A stretch of 64,000 nt of DNA, taken from assembly GCA_964393865.1 (NCBI GenBank), contig CAYMUW010000009.1, positions 16,884-80,883 of the forward strand, given 5' to 3'. The translations under genes were made by a program, and so were the position numbers. Position 1 is the stretch's first letter; the number at the start of each line of letters is the position of its first letter. Of this stretch, positions 1 through 8,308 are shown in pieces. Under the pieces are notes generated by a model. The model saw nothing but the letters and a program-made list of their open reading frames with translations, was not told the origin of the DNA and did no database searches. The DNA comes from Suilimivivens sp964393865 (GTDB lineage: Bacteria > Bacillota > Clostridia > Lachnospirales > Lachnospiraceae).

Positions 1-555
1 GTGGTCAACAATATTATGAAGGAGGCTTTCCCCAGTATTGTTGATGTGAATTTTACTGCCAATATGGAGGCTCTTCTTGACGGTGTGGAAGAGGGAACCG
101 TTAACTGGAAGACAGTGGTTGCCAATTTTTACCCGGATCTGGATGAGGCAGTGCAGATTGCGGAGAAGGAACTGAAAGAAGTTGATATTGCGGATGAGGT
201 TTCCGATGAGACCTGTGAGCTTTGTGGAAGACAGATGGTGATTAAATATGGTCCCCACGGGCGGTTTCTTGCATGCCCCGGTTTCCCGGAATGCAGAAAT
301 ACCAAACCTTATTACGAAAAGATCGGTGTGGCCTGTCCGAAGTGCGGCAAGGATATTGTTCTGAAAAAGACCAGAAAAGGCAGAAAATATTATGGCTGTG
401 TGAACAATCCGGAGTGTGATTTTATGGTATGGCAGAAGCCTTCGGGTGGAAAGTGCCCCAATTGCGGTTCTTTGCTTCTTCATAAAGGAAGCAGGCTTGC
501 CTGCATGGACAGCAGCTGCGGCTATGTGACTGCAAATGTGGAAACTGACAAATAA
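1..555 (+). CDS. topA: DNA topoisomerase I, C-terminal zinc-finger tail (partial)
   Basis: This is the 3' end of a type IA topoisomerase gene that begins before the window, so the GTG at base 1 is not a start codon. The first 65 residues match the end of the catalytic core. They are followed by three four-cysteine zinc ribbons (Cys72/75/92/98, Cys112/115/133/139 and Cys152/155/168/173), the arrangement found in the DNA-binding tail of bacterial TopA. The enzyme relaxes negative supercoils behind polymerases. The active-site tyrosine lies outside the window. The stop codon overlaps a likely CodY box that serves the next gene. topA just upstream of codY is a common Clostridia order. Confidence 0.93.
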   Translation: MVNNIMKEAFPSIVDVNFTANMEALLDGVEEGTVNWKTVVANFYPDLDEAVQIAEKELKEVDIADEVSDETCELCGRQMVIKYGPHGRFLACPGFPECRNTKPYYEKIGVACPKCGKDIVLKKTRKGRKYYGCVNNPECDFMVWQKPSGGKCPNCGSLLLHKGSRLACMDSSCGYVTANVETDK

Positions 556-566
556 TTCAGAAAATT
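552..566. promoter_or_regulatory. Likely CodY-binding box upstream of codY
   Basis: The 15 bases ATAATTCAGAAAATT match the CodY consensus AATTTTCWGAAAATT at 12 positions; the three mismatches are at positions 2 to 4. The box overlaps the topA stop codon and lies about 43 bases upstream of the codY -35 element, which suggests autoregulation. The match is seen in the sequence; binding is inferred. Confidence 0.55.
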
Positions 567-608
567 TGGGCAAATTAATAAAATTATATGGAAATTCTTG
601 TCTGGTGA

Positions 609-637
609 TTGAAATTGCTGCAATCCTGTGATACAAT
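609..637 (+). promoter_or_regulatory. Sigma-A type promoter of codY
   Basis: TTGAAA at 609-614 and TACAAT at 632-637 are separated by exactly 17 bases. The start codon of codY follows 30 bases after the -10 element, with a GGGAGGGG ribosome binding site between them. Confidence 0.7.
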
Positions 638-667
638 GGACTAAACAGGTTTTATGGGAGGGGAAGC

Positions 668-1456
668 ATGAGCAGCGTACAGTTACTGGATAAAACCAGG
701 AAGATCGGTAAACTTTTACACAACAATAATTCCAGCAAGGTTGTATTTAATGATATTTGTTCCGTGCTGTGCGAAATCTTATCCTCCAATGTGCTTGTAA
801 TCAGCAAAAAAGGCAAGGTTTTAGGCGTAGGAGACTGCGAGGGCGTGGATTCCATTACGGAGCTTATTGTGGAACAGGTTGGCGGTTTTATTGACGCGAT
901 GCTCAACGAAAGGCTTCTTGCCATTCTTTCAACCAAGGAGAATGTCAATCTGGAGACGCTGGGCTTTGAAGAGGGCGATGTGAAGCGCTTTCAGGCAATC
1001 ATTACCCCTATTGAAATCGCAGGAGAGAGATTGGGTACTCTGTTTATTTATAAGTGTGCACAGCAGTATGATATTGATGATATTATTCTCTGCGAATACG
1101 GAACTACGGTTGTGGGACTGGAAATGCTTCGTGCGGTGAATGAGGAAAGTGCTGAGGAGAGCCGTAAGCTTGCGGTAATTAAATCGGCAATCAACACCCT
1201 GTCTTATTCGGAGATGGAGGCAGTGGTACATATTTTTGAGGAGCTGGGTGGTATGGAGGGCATACTGGTAGCCAGCAAGATTGCTGACAGGGTTGGAATT
1301 ACCCGCTCCGTGATTGTCAATGCCCTGCGCAAATTTGAAAGCGCCGGCGTGATTGAATCCCGTTCCTCCGGAATGAAGGGAACCTATATTAAGGTGCTTA
1401 ACGATATGGTTTTTGAGGAAGTGGAAAAGCTCAAAAAAGACAAGAATATGAAGTGA
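668..1456 (+). CDS. codY: GTP- and branched-chain-amino-acid-sensing transcriptional repressor CodY
   Basis: CodY senses GTP and isoleucine/valine and represses nutrient-limitation genes, in many Firmicutes including motility genes. The 262-residue product has the family's normal length. Residues 1 to about 155 form the ligand-binding GAF domain, and the C-terminus is a winged helix with the highly conserved segment ADRVGITRSVIVNALRKFES followed by AGVIESRSSG. The ATG at 668 has a strong GGGAGGGG site. It has its own promoter and is closed by a terminator before the fla/che promoter. Its place next to the flagellar operon makes it a candidate regulator of that operon, although I see no clear CodY box at the flgB promoter. 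Confidence 0.95.
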   Translation: MSSVQLLDKTRKIGKLLHNNNSSKVVFNDICSVLCEILSSNVLVISKKGKVLGVGDCEGVDSITELIVEQVGGFIDAMLNERLLAILSTKENVNLETLGFEEGDVKRFQAIITPIEIAGERLGTLFIYKCAQQYDIDDIILCEYGTTVVGLEMLRAVNEESAEESRKLAVIKSAINTLSYSEMEAVVHIFEELGGMEGILVASKIADRVGITRSVIVNALRKFESAGVIESRSSGMKGTYIKVLNDMVFEEVEKLKKDKNMK

Positions 1457-1509
1457 TTTTTTAGTGTAAATGATAAGTAAATAGATGGAATAATGGATTA
1501 TTCAAGGGT

Positions 1510-1555
1510 TAAAAGGATTTATGAAATTTTCATGGGTCCTTTTTGTCTTTTTCAA
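1510..1555 (+). terminator. Rho-independent terminator of codY
   Basis: A long hairpin pairs AAAAGGATTT with GGGTCCTTTT (the last three pairs are T-G wobbles) and then ATGAAA with TTTCAT around a one-base loop. It is followed by TGTCTTTTTC. It separates codY from the flagellar promoter. Confidence 0.7.
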
Positions 1556-1657
1556 AATGAGCAAATTCAACACGAAAATTTATATATTGCGGTTGCAATG
1601 TGCGAAATGCACGATATATAGTGTTTTGTGATTTTTGAACGTTTTTTTTAAAAGACC

Positions 1658-1685
1658 TTGTTTTTTTAATCAAATAATCTATAAT
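1658..1685 (+). promoter_or_regulatory. Predicted sigma-A promoter of the fla/che operon
   Basis: TTGTTT (1658-1663) and a perfect TATAAT (1680-1685) are separated by 16 bases, leaving a leader of about 70 bases before flgB. T-rich DNA upstream could act as an UP-like element. No sigma-28 type element (TAAA-N15-GCCGATAT) was seen here, which fits an early, housekeeping-sigma operon. Confidence 0.55.
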
Positions 1686-1760
1686 GGAATAAGGTAGGAA
1701 TAGTGTGCCCCGAAAAATGTCTTTTTTGGAAGACAGTGTTCGGAAGAAAGGAGCTGTAAA

Positions 1761-2150
1761 ATGCTTAACAGTAACGTCTTTGATTATGTAAATGTACTGG
1801 GGAAGGCAGCGGATGCATCATGGCAGAGAAATGAACTTCTTTCCAATAATCTTGCAAACGTTGACACACCGGGATATAAGAGGCAGGATATTGATTTTGA
1901 ATCGCAGCTTCGCCGTGCACTGGGCAATTCCAGATATGAAACGGTAGACAGCAAGGTGTCGCATTTGACCAGTACGGAGCTGGAAGGCAGAGTATATACG
2001 GATTCGGCTAATTATTCCTACAGGCTTGACGGTAATAACGTAGATATTGATACGGAAAGTGTGGAGCTGGCATCCAACCAGATTAAGTATAACGGTTTGA
2101 TTTCCAGTATTAATCAGGAATTCAGCAACCTGAAACTGGTGATGAAATAA
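1761..2150 (+). CDS. flgB: Flagellar basal-body rod protein FlgB
   Basis: FlgB is one of the proximal rod proteins, exported by the flagellar type III system. The 129-residue product has normal family length and carries the N-terminal rod signature with LSNNLANVDTPGYKRQDIDF near residues 27-46, and a C-terminal heptad-like segment that forms coiled coils in the rod. ATG 1761 is preceded by AAAGGAG. It is the first gene of the fla/che operon and lies 13 bases before flgC. Confidence 0.95.
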   Translation: MLNSNVFDYVNVLGKAADASWQRNELLSNNLANVDTPGYKRQDIDFESQLRRALGNSRYETVDSKVSHLTSTELEGRVYTDSANYSYRLDGNNVDIDTESVELASNQIKYNGLISSINQEFSNLKLVMK

Positions 2151-2163
2151 AGGGGGAGCTTAA

Positions 2164-2610
2164 ATGAGTATTTTTAATTCTTTTGAAATTAACGCATCCG
2201 GAATGACCGCACAGCGTTACCGGATGGATATTATTTCTGAAAACGTAGCCAATGCCAATACTACCAGAACGCAGGACGGAACGCCTTACAGACGTAAGGT
2301 GGTGACTTTTGAGGAACGCGGCCAGAAGGTGGGAAGCTTTAGCAGCTATCTTGGCAGTGCGAGAAGTGCATATCAGGGACAAGGTGTCAGAGTGGGATCG
2401 GTGGAGGAGGACACTTGGACACAGATGAATATGGTTTATGACCCTTCACATCCGGATGCGGACGAAAACGGTTATGTGCTGTATCCCAATGTAAATATTG
2501 TTACGGAAATGACCAACCTGATTGATGCAAGCCGTTCCTACGAGGCCAATGCAACAGCTTTTAATGCAAGCAAGAGCATTGCCATGAAGGGACTTGAAAT
2601 GAGCAGTTAG
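2164..2610 (+). CDS. flgC: Flagellar basal-body rod protein FlgC
   Basis: FlgC is a second proximal rod subunit. Length (148 residues) is normal. The N-terminal rod motif reads SENVANANTTRTQDGTPYRR, and the C-terminus ends with the conserved stretch TNLIDASRSYEANATAFNAS. A GGGGGAGC ribosome binding site precedes ATG 2164. It is followed after 29 bases by fliE, the standard flgB-flgC-fliE order. Confidence 0.95.
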   Translation: MSIFNSFEINASGMTAQRYRMDIISENVANANTTRTQDGTPYRRKVVTFEERGQKVGSFSSYLGSARSAYQGQGVRVGSVEEDTWTQMNMVYDPSHPDADENGYVLYPNVNIVTEMTNLIDASRSYEANATAFNASKSIAMKGLEMSS

Positions 2611-2639
2611 TCATAATTTTGGAAAGGCGGGATACATAA

Positions 2640-2957
2640 GTGGATATTTCATCTTTTTATAACATATCTTCCGGGGCGATCAGAGAGGCAATTGACAATT
2701 CCAGAATTGCAGGACAGACGGAGTCCACCGGAGAATTTGCCAGTCTTTTTGACAAGGCGATTGAAAATCTGAATACAACCAACTCTTATCTTTCCGATGC
2801 GGAGAACGAAGAACTGCGGTGGGCGCTGGGAGAGACGGAAAATACGCATGAGCTTACCATTGCATTGCAGAAGGCATCCACTGCATTATCTTATACAGTT
2901 GCGGTACGGGATAAATTTTTAGAGGCCTATAAAGAAATTATGCAGATGCAGATATAA
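2640..2957 (+). CDS. fliE: Flagellar hook-basal body complex protein FliE
   Basis: FliE joins the MS ring to the rod and is the first exported rod component. The 105-residue product has typical length and the C-terminal core HELTIALQKASTALSYTVAV followed by RDKFLEAYKEIMQMQI, which is diagnostic. The start is GTG at 2640, preceded by GGAAAGGCGG at some distance; no ATG is available in the right place. Confidence 0.92.
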   Translation: MDISSFYNISSGAIREAIDNSRIAGQTESTGEFASLFDKAIENLNTTNSYLSDAENEELRWALGETENTHELTIALQKASTALSYTVAVRDKFLEAYKEIMQMQI

Positions 2958-2985
2958 GGGCTAGGAGCAGCAGGGGAATATAAAT

Positions 2986-4584
2986 ATGGCAGATAGATTG
3001 AAGGAGCTTTTAAACAAGATTCTCGAATGGTGGAATAAGTTTTCTACGAAACAAAAAACTTTCATCATTTCAGCGGGGGCGGGAATTATCCTTGCTCTTG
3101 TTATTTTGGTTGCCATTTTGACCAGACCGCAATACACCGTGCTTTTAAACTGCAGCAGCCAGAAGGAGGCGGCAGAGGTGTCAGAGCTTTTGGAAGCGGA
3201 AGGTTTGGATTATCAGGTATCTAATGATGCATACCAGATTAAAATCAACAAAAATCAGGAGTCGGAGGCAACTCTTCTTCTTGCGGCCAATGATATTCAG
3301 TCCTATGCTTATACCATTGACCAGGTGACGGATGGAGGCTTTTCCACTACGGAGGCTGATAAGCAGAAACGCTACGAGCTGTATCTGGAAAGCCGTATGG
3401 CCAATGATATTCTGACAATGTTTACCCAGGTAAAAAGTGCTGTTGTGGATTATTATCTGCCGGAGCAGGACGGAACGTTGATTGCTTCCAAGGAGGATTC
3501 TTCCGCTACGATCGTGCTAGAGCTGGAGGATGAAATGAGCACAGAGGTGGCAGCGGGGATAGCCAAAGCGGTTTCTGTTGCGATGGGGAATAAAACTCCT
3601 GAAAATGTAGTTATTATGGATACTGAGGGGAATACCCTCTATTCAGGTGATGACAGCTACAGTGCAACAGGTACGGCAAGCAATCAGCTCAGTGTGAAAT
3701 CCCAGTGGGAAACAAAGATTAAAAATGAGGTTAGACAGGTGCTTCTTGGAACCAATGAATTTGACAAGGTGGAAGTAGCTGTCAATTTGGATTTGGATTT
3801 TTCCTCTTCAACAGTGAGAGATCATGAATACTATGTGCCTGACGGGAATTCCCAGGGGTATCTGTCATCCAGCAGAACCTACAGCTCCTCATCCGAAAAC
3901 GGAAGCGGAGAGGTTCCGGGTACGGATTCCAACGGCGAGGTGGAATACGAGTATCAGGACAATGCGGAAAGCAGTGCTGAGACTACCGAGGAGGAATACA
4001 ATTATCTTCCCGGGGAACGTATTACGGATAAGGAAGTGCCTCCAGGAACGATTAATTATGACGTGTCCTCTTTATCCCTTGCTGCTACCACTATGAATAT
4101 GGTGCGGGAAGAGGACGTGAAGGCGCAGGGGCTTCTGGACGGTATTACATGGGAAGAGTATAAGCTTGCCAATGCAGGACAGACACAGATAGCCGTGCCT
4201 GATGAATTGTATCAGGTGGTTTCCAAGGCCACAGGATTTCCGGTGGAGAATATTGCTATTGTGGCATATTCTGAAAACGTATTTTTTGATAAAGAAGGTC
4301 TTAATATATCAGGCTCTGATGTAATGCAGATTGCTTTAATAGTGGTCATTTTGGCGCTGCTTGCTTTTGTGGTGCTTAGAAGCATGCGCTCCGACAAGCG
4401 TACGGAGCAGCCGGAGGAGCTTTCGGTGGAGACGCTGCTTCAATCGCAGCCGGAGCTTGAACTGGAGGATCTGGGAATGGAACAGATATCTGAGACCAGA
4501 AAGCTGATAGAAAAATTTGTAGATGAGAACCCCGAGGCGGCAGCCAGCCTTTTGCGCAACTGGCTGAATGAGGAATGGGGTTAA
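2986..4584 (+). CDS. fliF: Flagellar MS-ring protein FliF
   Basis: FliF builds the membrane-embedded MS ring on which the rod, switch and export gate assemble. The 532-residue protein has a first membrane helix near residues 24-45, a periplasmic part with ring-building motifs, a Ser/Glu-rich middle segment around residues 300-345, a second membrane helix near 446-464, and a short cytoplasmic tail that should bind FliG, ending in LLRNWLNEEW. It lies between fliE and fliG as in most Firmicutes. Confidence 0.95.
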   Translation: MADRLKELLNKILEWWNKFSTKQKTFIISAGAGIILALVILVAILTRPQYTVLLNCSSQKEAAEVSELLEAEGLDYQVSNDAYQIKINKNQESEATLLLAANDIQSYAYTIDQVTDGGFSTTEADKQKRYELYLESRMANDILTMFTQVKSAVVDYYLPEQDGTLIASKEDSSATIVLELEDEMSTEVAAGIAKAVSVAMGNKTPENVVIMDTEGNTLYSGDDSYSATGTASNQLSVKSQWETKIKNEVRQVLLGTNEFDKVEVAVNLDLDFSSSTVRDHEYYVPDGNSQGYLSSSRTYSSSSENGSGEVPGTDSNGEVEYEYQDNAESSAETTEEEYNYLPGERITDKEVPPGTINYDVSSLSLAATTMNMVREEDVKAQGLLDGITWEEYKLANAGQTQIAVPDELYQVVSKATGFPVENIAIVAYSENVFFDKEGLNISGSDVMQIALIVVILALLAFVVLRSMRSDKRTEQPEELSVETLLQSQPELELEDLGMEQISETRKLIEKFVDENPEAAASLLRNWLNEEWG

Positions 4585-4617
4585 AAGTGTAAAATACGGT
4601 TTGGGGAGGAAAAGGGT

Positions 4618-5634
4618 ATGCCCAGATATTCCGAGGATAAAATATCAGGACTTCAAAAGGCTGCAATTCTCTTGATTGTATTAGGTCCGGAAAAGTCTGC
4701 AACAATCTTTAAGCATTTGAAGGAAGAAGAAATAGAAGAACTGACATTGGAAATTGCAAATACAAGAAGTGTTACCCCGCAGGTAAAGGAAGAGATCATT
4801 GATGAATTTTATCAGGTGTGCCTTGCCCAGCAGTATATAGCTGAGGGAGGTATTTCTTATGCCAAGGAGCTTCTGGAAAAGGCTCTGGGTTCCGAAAAGG
4901 CAATGGATGTAATCGGCAAGCTGACTGCTTCTCTGCAGGTTAAGCCTTTTGAATTTGTTCGAAAGACGGATGCGGCGCAGCTGCTTAACTTTATTCAGGA
5001 TGAGCATCCACAGACGATTGCGCTTATTTTATCCTATCTCCCGCCTTCACAATCGGCGGCTATTATATCCTCGCTGCCTCCTGACAGACAGGCAGATGTG
5101 GCCAAACGTATTGCCATAATGGACAGAACCAGCCCGGAGGTGGTTAAGGAGGTGGAAAAGGTGTTGGAGTCGAAGCTTGCATCTTTGGTCAATCAGGATT
5201 ATACCATTATCGGCGGCGTGGATGCTGTAGTAGATATTTTGAATACGGTTGACCGCGGTACAGAGAAGCATATTATGGAGACTTTGGAGATCGAAGAACC
5301 CGAGCTTGCTGATGAAATCAGGAAGAAAATGTTTGTATTTGAAGATATTCTTCTTCTGGATGACCGTGCGATTCAGAGAGTATTGCGTGATGTGGACAAT
5401 AACGATTTGGCGCTTGCTCTTAAGGGTGGTAATGAGCAGGTACAGGCTGCAATCTTTAACAATATGTCCAAGCGTCTTGCTGTCATGATTAAGGAAGATA
5501 TGGAATTTATGGGACCTGTGCGTATGAAGGATGTTGATGAGGCACAGCAGAAGATTGTAAATATTATCAGAAAATTAGAGGATTCGGGAGAAATTGTCAT
5601 TTCCAGAGGTGGAGGTGACGAGATTATTGTCTAG
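4618..5634 (+). CDS. fliG: Flagellar motor switch protein FliG
   Basis: FliG couples stator force to the rotor and sits on the FliF tail. The 338-residue product has normal length. N-terminal: GLQKAAILLIVLGPEKSATI; middle: EHPQTIALILSYLPPSQSA, carrying the EHPQT motif; C-terminal torque domain: MFVFEDILLLDDRAIQRVLR with the conserved charged residues. It overlaps the start of fliH by eight bases when fliH begins at its best ribosome binding site. Confidence 0.96.
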   Translation: MPRYSEDKISGLQKAAILLIVLGPEKSATIFKHLKEEEIEELTLEIANTRSVTPQVKEEIIDEFYQVCLAQQYIAEGGISYAKELLEKALGSEKAMDVIGKLTASLQVKPFEFVRKTDAAQLLNFIQDEHPQTIALILSYLPPSQSAAIISSLPPDRQADVAKRIAIMDRTSPEVVKEVEKVLESKLASLVNQDYTIIGGVDAVVDILNTVDRGTEKHIMETLEIEEPELADEIRKKMFVFEDILLLDDRAIQRVLRDVDNNDLALALKGGNEQVQAAIFNNMSKRLAVMIKEDMEFMGPVRMKDVDEAQQKIVNIIRKLEDSGEIVISRGGGDEIIV

Positions 5635-6490
5635 TAATTTATTTAAGGCGAGCTGGGTGGTTATCAATGACGATGCTCGTGTGATTGATAGTAATGAATT
5701 GGTGGAGCAAAGGCTTCAAAAGGCCGTCAAAATAAATACGTATCAGGAGCCCTTTCCAGAGGCGGAAGCAGAAAGCGAAGGATTTCAGGCGGGGGTTTCA
5801 GCTGATTCGATCGATACGCTTTTGGATCCGGACAGTGAAAGGGCCGTGCTAAAAAGCACTTCCATGAAAGAGCTTGACAAAGCCGGGCAGGAACTTCATG
5901 CAGCAAAGGAAGAGCTTGAAAAAGTTAAAGCTGAGACCAAACAGCTGATTCAGGAGACTCAGGCGGAAATGGCCGATCTTCGCGAGAAAACCTTACAGGA
6001 GGCCGGTGAGCAGGGTTATCAGGACGGCTATCGGCAGGGGATGGAAGAGGTATCGGCACTGCGGGAAGAGTGCGCCGCCAGAGAAAAGCAGCTGGAGCAG
6101 GAATATCTTTCCAAAATGAAGGAACTGGAACCGGAGTTTGTGGAAAATCTGACCCGGATTTATGAACATATTTTTAAGGTGGATTTAAGTGGATATCATC
6201 AGCTTGTGATTTCTCTTCTCACCGATGCGATGCAGAAGGTGGATGTTACGGGAAATATGATTGTACATGTGGCCGGAGAAGATTATCCGAAGGTGAATGG
6301 TGCGAAAACCGAAATGCTTGAAAGAACGGGCGTGCCGGGAGATAGGGTTGAGATTGTGTCCGACATGACACTGGCACCGTCTCAGTGCATGATAGAAACC
6401 GAGAGCGGCGTGTATGACTGTTCTCTGGGAACGGAGCTTTCGGAGCTTTCAAAGAAATTGAGATTACTTTCCTATAAGGATGGAAGATAA
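5627..6490 (+). CDS. fliH: Flagellar export regulator FliH
   Basis: FliH binds the FliI ATPase and acts as the peripheral stalk of the export motor. I place the start at TTG 5627: it is preceded by GGAGGTGA at 5611-5618 with eight bases of spacing, inside the last codons of fliG. A longer frame opens at TTG 5594 but has no such site. This gives 287 residues beginning with a FKASWVVINDDARVIDSNEL segment typical of clostridial FliH. A long charged coiled coil (about residues 75-185) contains EQGYQDGYRQGMEE, the G-rich repeat seen in FliH. The C-terminal domain resembles the V-ATPase E subunit. It overlaps fliI by 11 bases. Confidence 0.88.
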   Translation: MSSNLFKASWVVINDDARVIDSNELVEQRLQKAVKINTYQEPFPEAEAESEGFQAGVSADSIDTLLDPDSERAVLKSTSMKELDKAGQELHAAKEELEKVKAETKQLIQETQAEMADLREKTLQEAGEQGYQDGYRQGMEEVSALREECAAREKQLEQEYLSKMKELEPEFVENLTRIYEHIFKVDLSGYHQLVISLLTDAMQKVDVTGNMIVHVAGEDYPKVNGAKTEMLERTGVPGDRVEIVSDMTLAPSQCMIETESGVYDCSLGTELSELSKKLRLLSYKDGR

Positions 6491-7826
6491 ATTGTTGGTA
6501 CCGGAAATTGATTTTGGGAAATACAAAAATGTAATGAATGACAATCTTTTCAAGGTTAAGGGAAAGGTTGTCAATGTAATAGGGCTTACCATAGAATCCG
6601 CAGGGCCGGGGGCAAAGCTGGGTGATATTTGCATGATTTACCCGGGAACAGGGAGTGAAGGCCTGAAACCCACACCGGCAGAGGTGGTGGGCTTTCGAGA
6701 GGGTAAAACGCTTTTGATGCCGTATCAGGAGGTGGAAGGCATTGGGCCGGGAAGTACCGTGGAGAATACGGGTGCTCCTCTTGTGGTGCGGGTTGATGAC
6801 AGTCTGCTTGGGCATACGCTGGATGGGTTTGGAAACCCTTCGGAGGATATTCCCCTTGTGGGAAAGGAATATTCGGTGGAGGCCAGTCCGCCGGATCCCA
6901 TGAGCAGAAAGATTATCAGTGATGTGCTCACCCTTGGGGTAAAGGCGGTGGATGGATTGATTACCGTGGGCAAGGGACAGCGAATTGGAATTTTTGCAGG
7001 GTCCGGTGTGGGAAAGTCCACACTGATGGGAATGTTTGCAAGGAATACCAAAGCGGATATAAATGTGATAGCACTGATTGGCGAACGGGGAAGAGAGGTT
7101 CGCGAGTTTATAGAAAGAGATTTGGGACCGGAGGGGATGAGGCGGTCCGTAGTGGTGGTTGCCACCTCGGACAGACCGGCTCTGGAGCGCAAGAAGGCGG
7201 CTCAGACCGCTACCGCTGTAGCTGAGTATTTCAGGGACCAGGGGAAGGATGTGCTCCTGATGATGGACAATTTAACGCGATTTTCCATGGCTCAGCGTGA
7301 GATCGGGCTTGCCAGCGGAGAACCGCCTGTATCCAGAGGATATCCACCCAGTGTTTATTCCGAAATGCCGAAGCTTTTGGAACGGGCCGGGTGCTCTGAT
7401 AAGGGGTCTATTACCGGACTTTATGCAGTGCTGGTTGACGGTGATGACTTTAATGAGCCGATTACCGACACGGCAAGAAGTATTCTGGACGGGCATATTA
7501 TGCTGAACAGAAAGCTTGCCCATAAAAATCATTATCCGGCCGTAGATGTGCTGCAAAGCATATCCAGATGTATGAGCCAGATTGTAGACCGCGAGCATAA
7601 AATCTATGCAGGTAAATTAAAGAATGTTCTTGCTACTTATAATGAGGCCGAGGATTTGATTAATATCGGAGCCTATAAGGCGGGAAGTAATCCGGGAATT
7701 GATTATGCGGTGCAGAAAATTCAGGAGGTCAACGAATTTTTGATGCAGGATGTAAACGATAAGTTTAGTTATGAGGAAACGCTGGCTCTGCTGAAGGGGA
7801 TTTTTGATGAAGGCCCTGACGAGTGA
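6480..7826 (+). CDS. fliI: Flagellum-specific export ATPase FliI
   Basis: FliI is the F1-beta-like hexameric ATPase of the flagellar type III export system. The 448-residue protein has the P-loop GIFAGSGVGKST at about residues 169-180, the Walker B region VLLMMDNLTRFSMAQREIGL near 257, and the family signature PPSVYSEMPKLLERAG. It starts within the end of fliH, which indicates translational coupling, and precedes fliJ. Confidence 0.97.
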   Translation: MEDKLLVPEIDFGKYKNVMNDNLFKVKGKVVNVIGLTIESAGPGAKLGDICMIYPGTGSEGLKPTPAEVVGFREGKTLLMPYQEVEGIGPGSTVENTGAPLVVRVDDSLLGHTLDGFGNPSEDIPLVGKEYSVEASPPDPMSRKIISDVLTLGVKAVDGLITVGKGQRIGIFAGSGVGKSTLMGMFARNTKADINVIALIGERGREVREFIERDLGPEGMRRSVVVVATSDRPALERKKAAQTATAVAEYFRDQGKDVLLMMDNLTRFSMAQREIGLASGEPPVSRGYPPSVYSEMPKLLERAGCSDKGSITGLYAVLVDGDDFNEPITDTARSILDGHIMLNRKLAHKNHYPAVDVLQSISRCMSQIVDREHKIYAGKLKNVLATYNEAEDLINIGAYKAGSNPGIDYAVQKIQEVNEFLMQDVNDKFSYEETLALLKGIFDEGPDE

Positions 7827-7847
7827 TCGACGGAAATGGAGCAGTAA

Positions 7848-8291
7848 ATGGCAAGATTTATTTATCGAATGCAGAGCATCCTTGATATTAAGGTCAAGCT
7901 GGAGGAGCAGGCCAAAACGGAATTCGCCGCTGCCAGACTCCGTCTGGATGAGGAAGAGGAAAAGCTTCAGATTTTGATGGACAGAAAGCTTGGTTATGAG
8001 GAGCAGGGAAGAATTCTTCGCAGGGACAGCCTGAAAGTCATGGAGATTATGGAAAACAAGGAAGCCATCAGCAGAATGGAGGAGTTTATCCTGTTTCAAA
8101 CCAAAATGGTGACGCAGGCGCAGGAAGAGCTGGAGGAAGCAAGAATACGGCTTCAGGAGGCTATGAAGGAAAGCAAGACTCAGGAGAAACTGAGGGAAAA
8201 GGCTTTTGATGAATTTATTCATGAAGAAAACGCAAAAGAGGCTAAGGAAATCGATGAGCTTACCAGCTATACCCATAGTCGGAAAGGCTAG
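7848..8291 (+). CDS. fliJ: Flagellar export chaperone FliJ
   Basis: FliJ is a small coiled-coil protein that sits in the centre of the FliI ring and connects it to FlhA. The 147-residue product is almost entirely charged alpha-helix (two antiparallel coils), opening with FIYRMQSILDIKVKLEEQAK, typical for clostridial FliJ. Sequence conservation in this family is low, so the call rests on length, coiled coil and position directly after fliI. ATG 7848 has a TGGAG site. Confidence 0.85.
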   Translation: MARFIYRMQSILDIKVKLEEQAKTEFAAARLRLDEEEEKLQILMDRKLGYEEQGRILRRDSLKVMEIMENKEAISRMEEFILFQTKMVTQAQEELEEARIRLQEAMKESKTQEKLREKAFDEFIHEENAKEAKEIDELTSYTHSRKG

Positions 8292-8308
8292 AAAGAGTAG
8301 GACGAAAT

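Larger units (their letters stand above)
1457..1760. other. Intergenic region between codY and the fla/che operon
   Basis: This 304-base AT-rich gap holds the codY terminator in its first third and the predicted fla/che promoter near 1658-1685. The stretch 1560-1655 contains runs of A and T and no reading frame or hairpin that I can support. An AAAGGAG ribosome binding site for flgB closes it. Confidence 0.6.

Noticed and set aside
1560..1660. AT-rich segment before the fla promoter as a CodY box
   Set aside because: The best alignments to AATTTTCWGAAAATT have too many mismatches to support a site.
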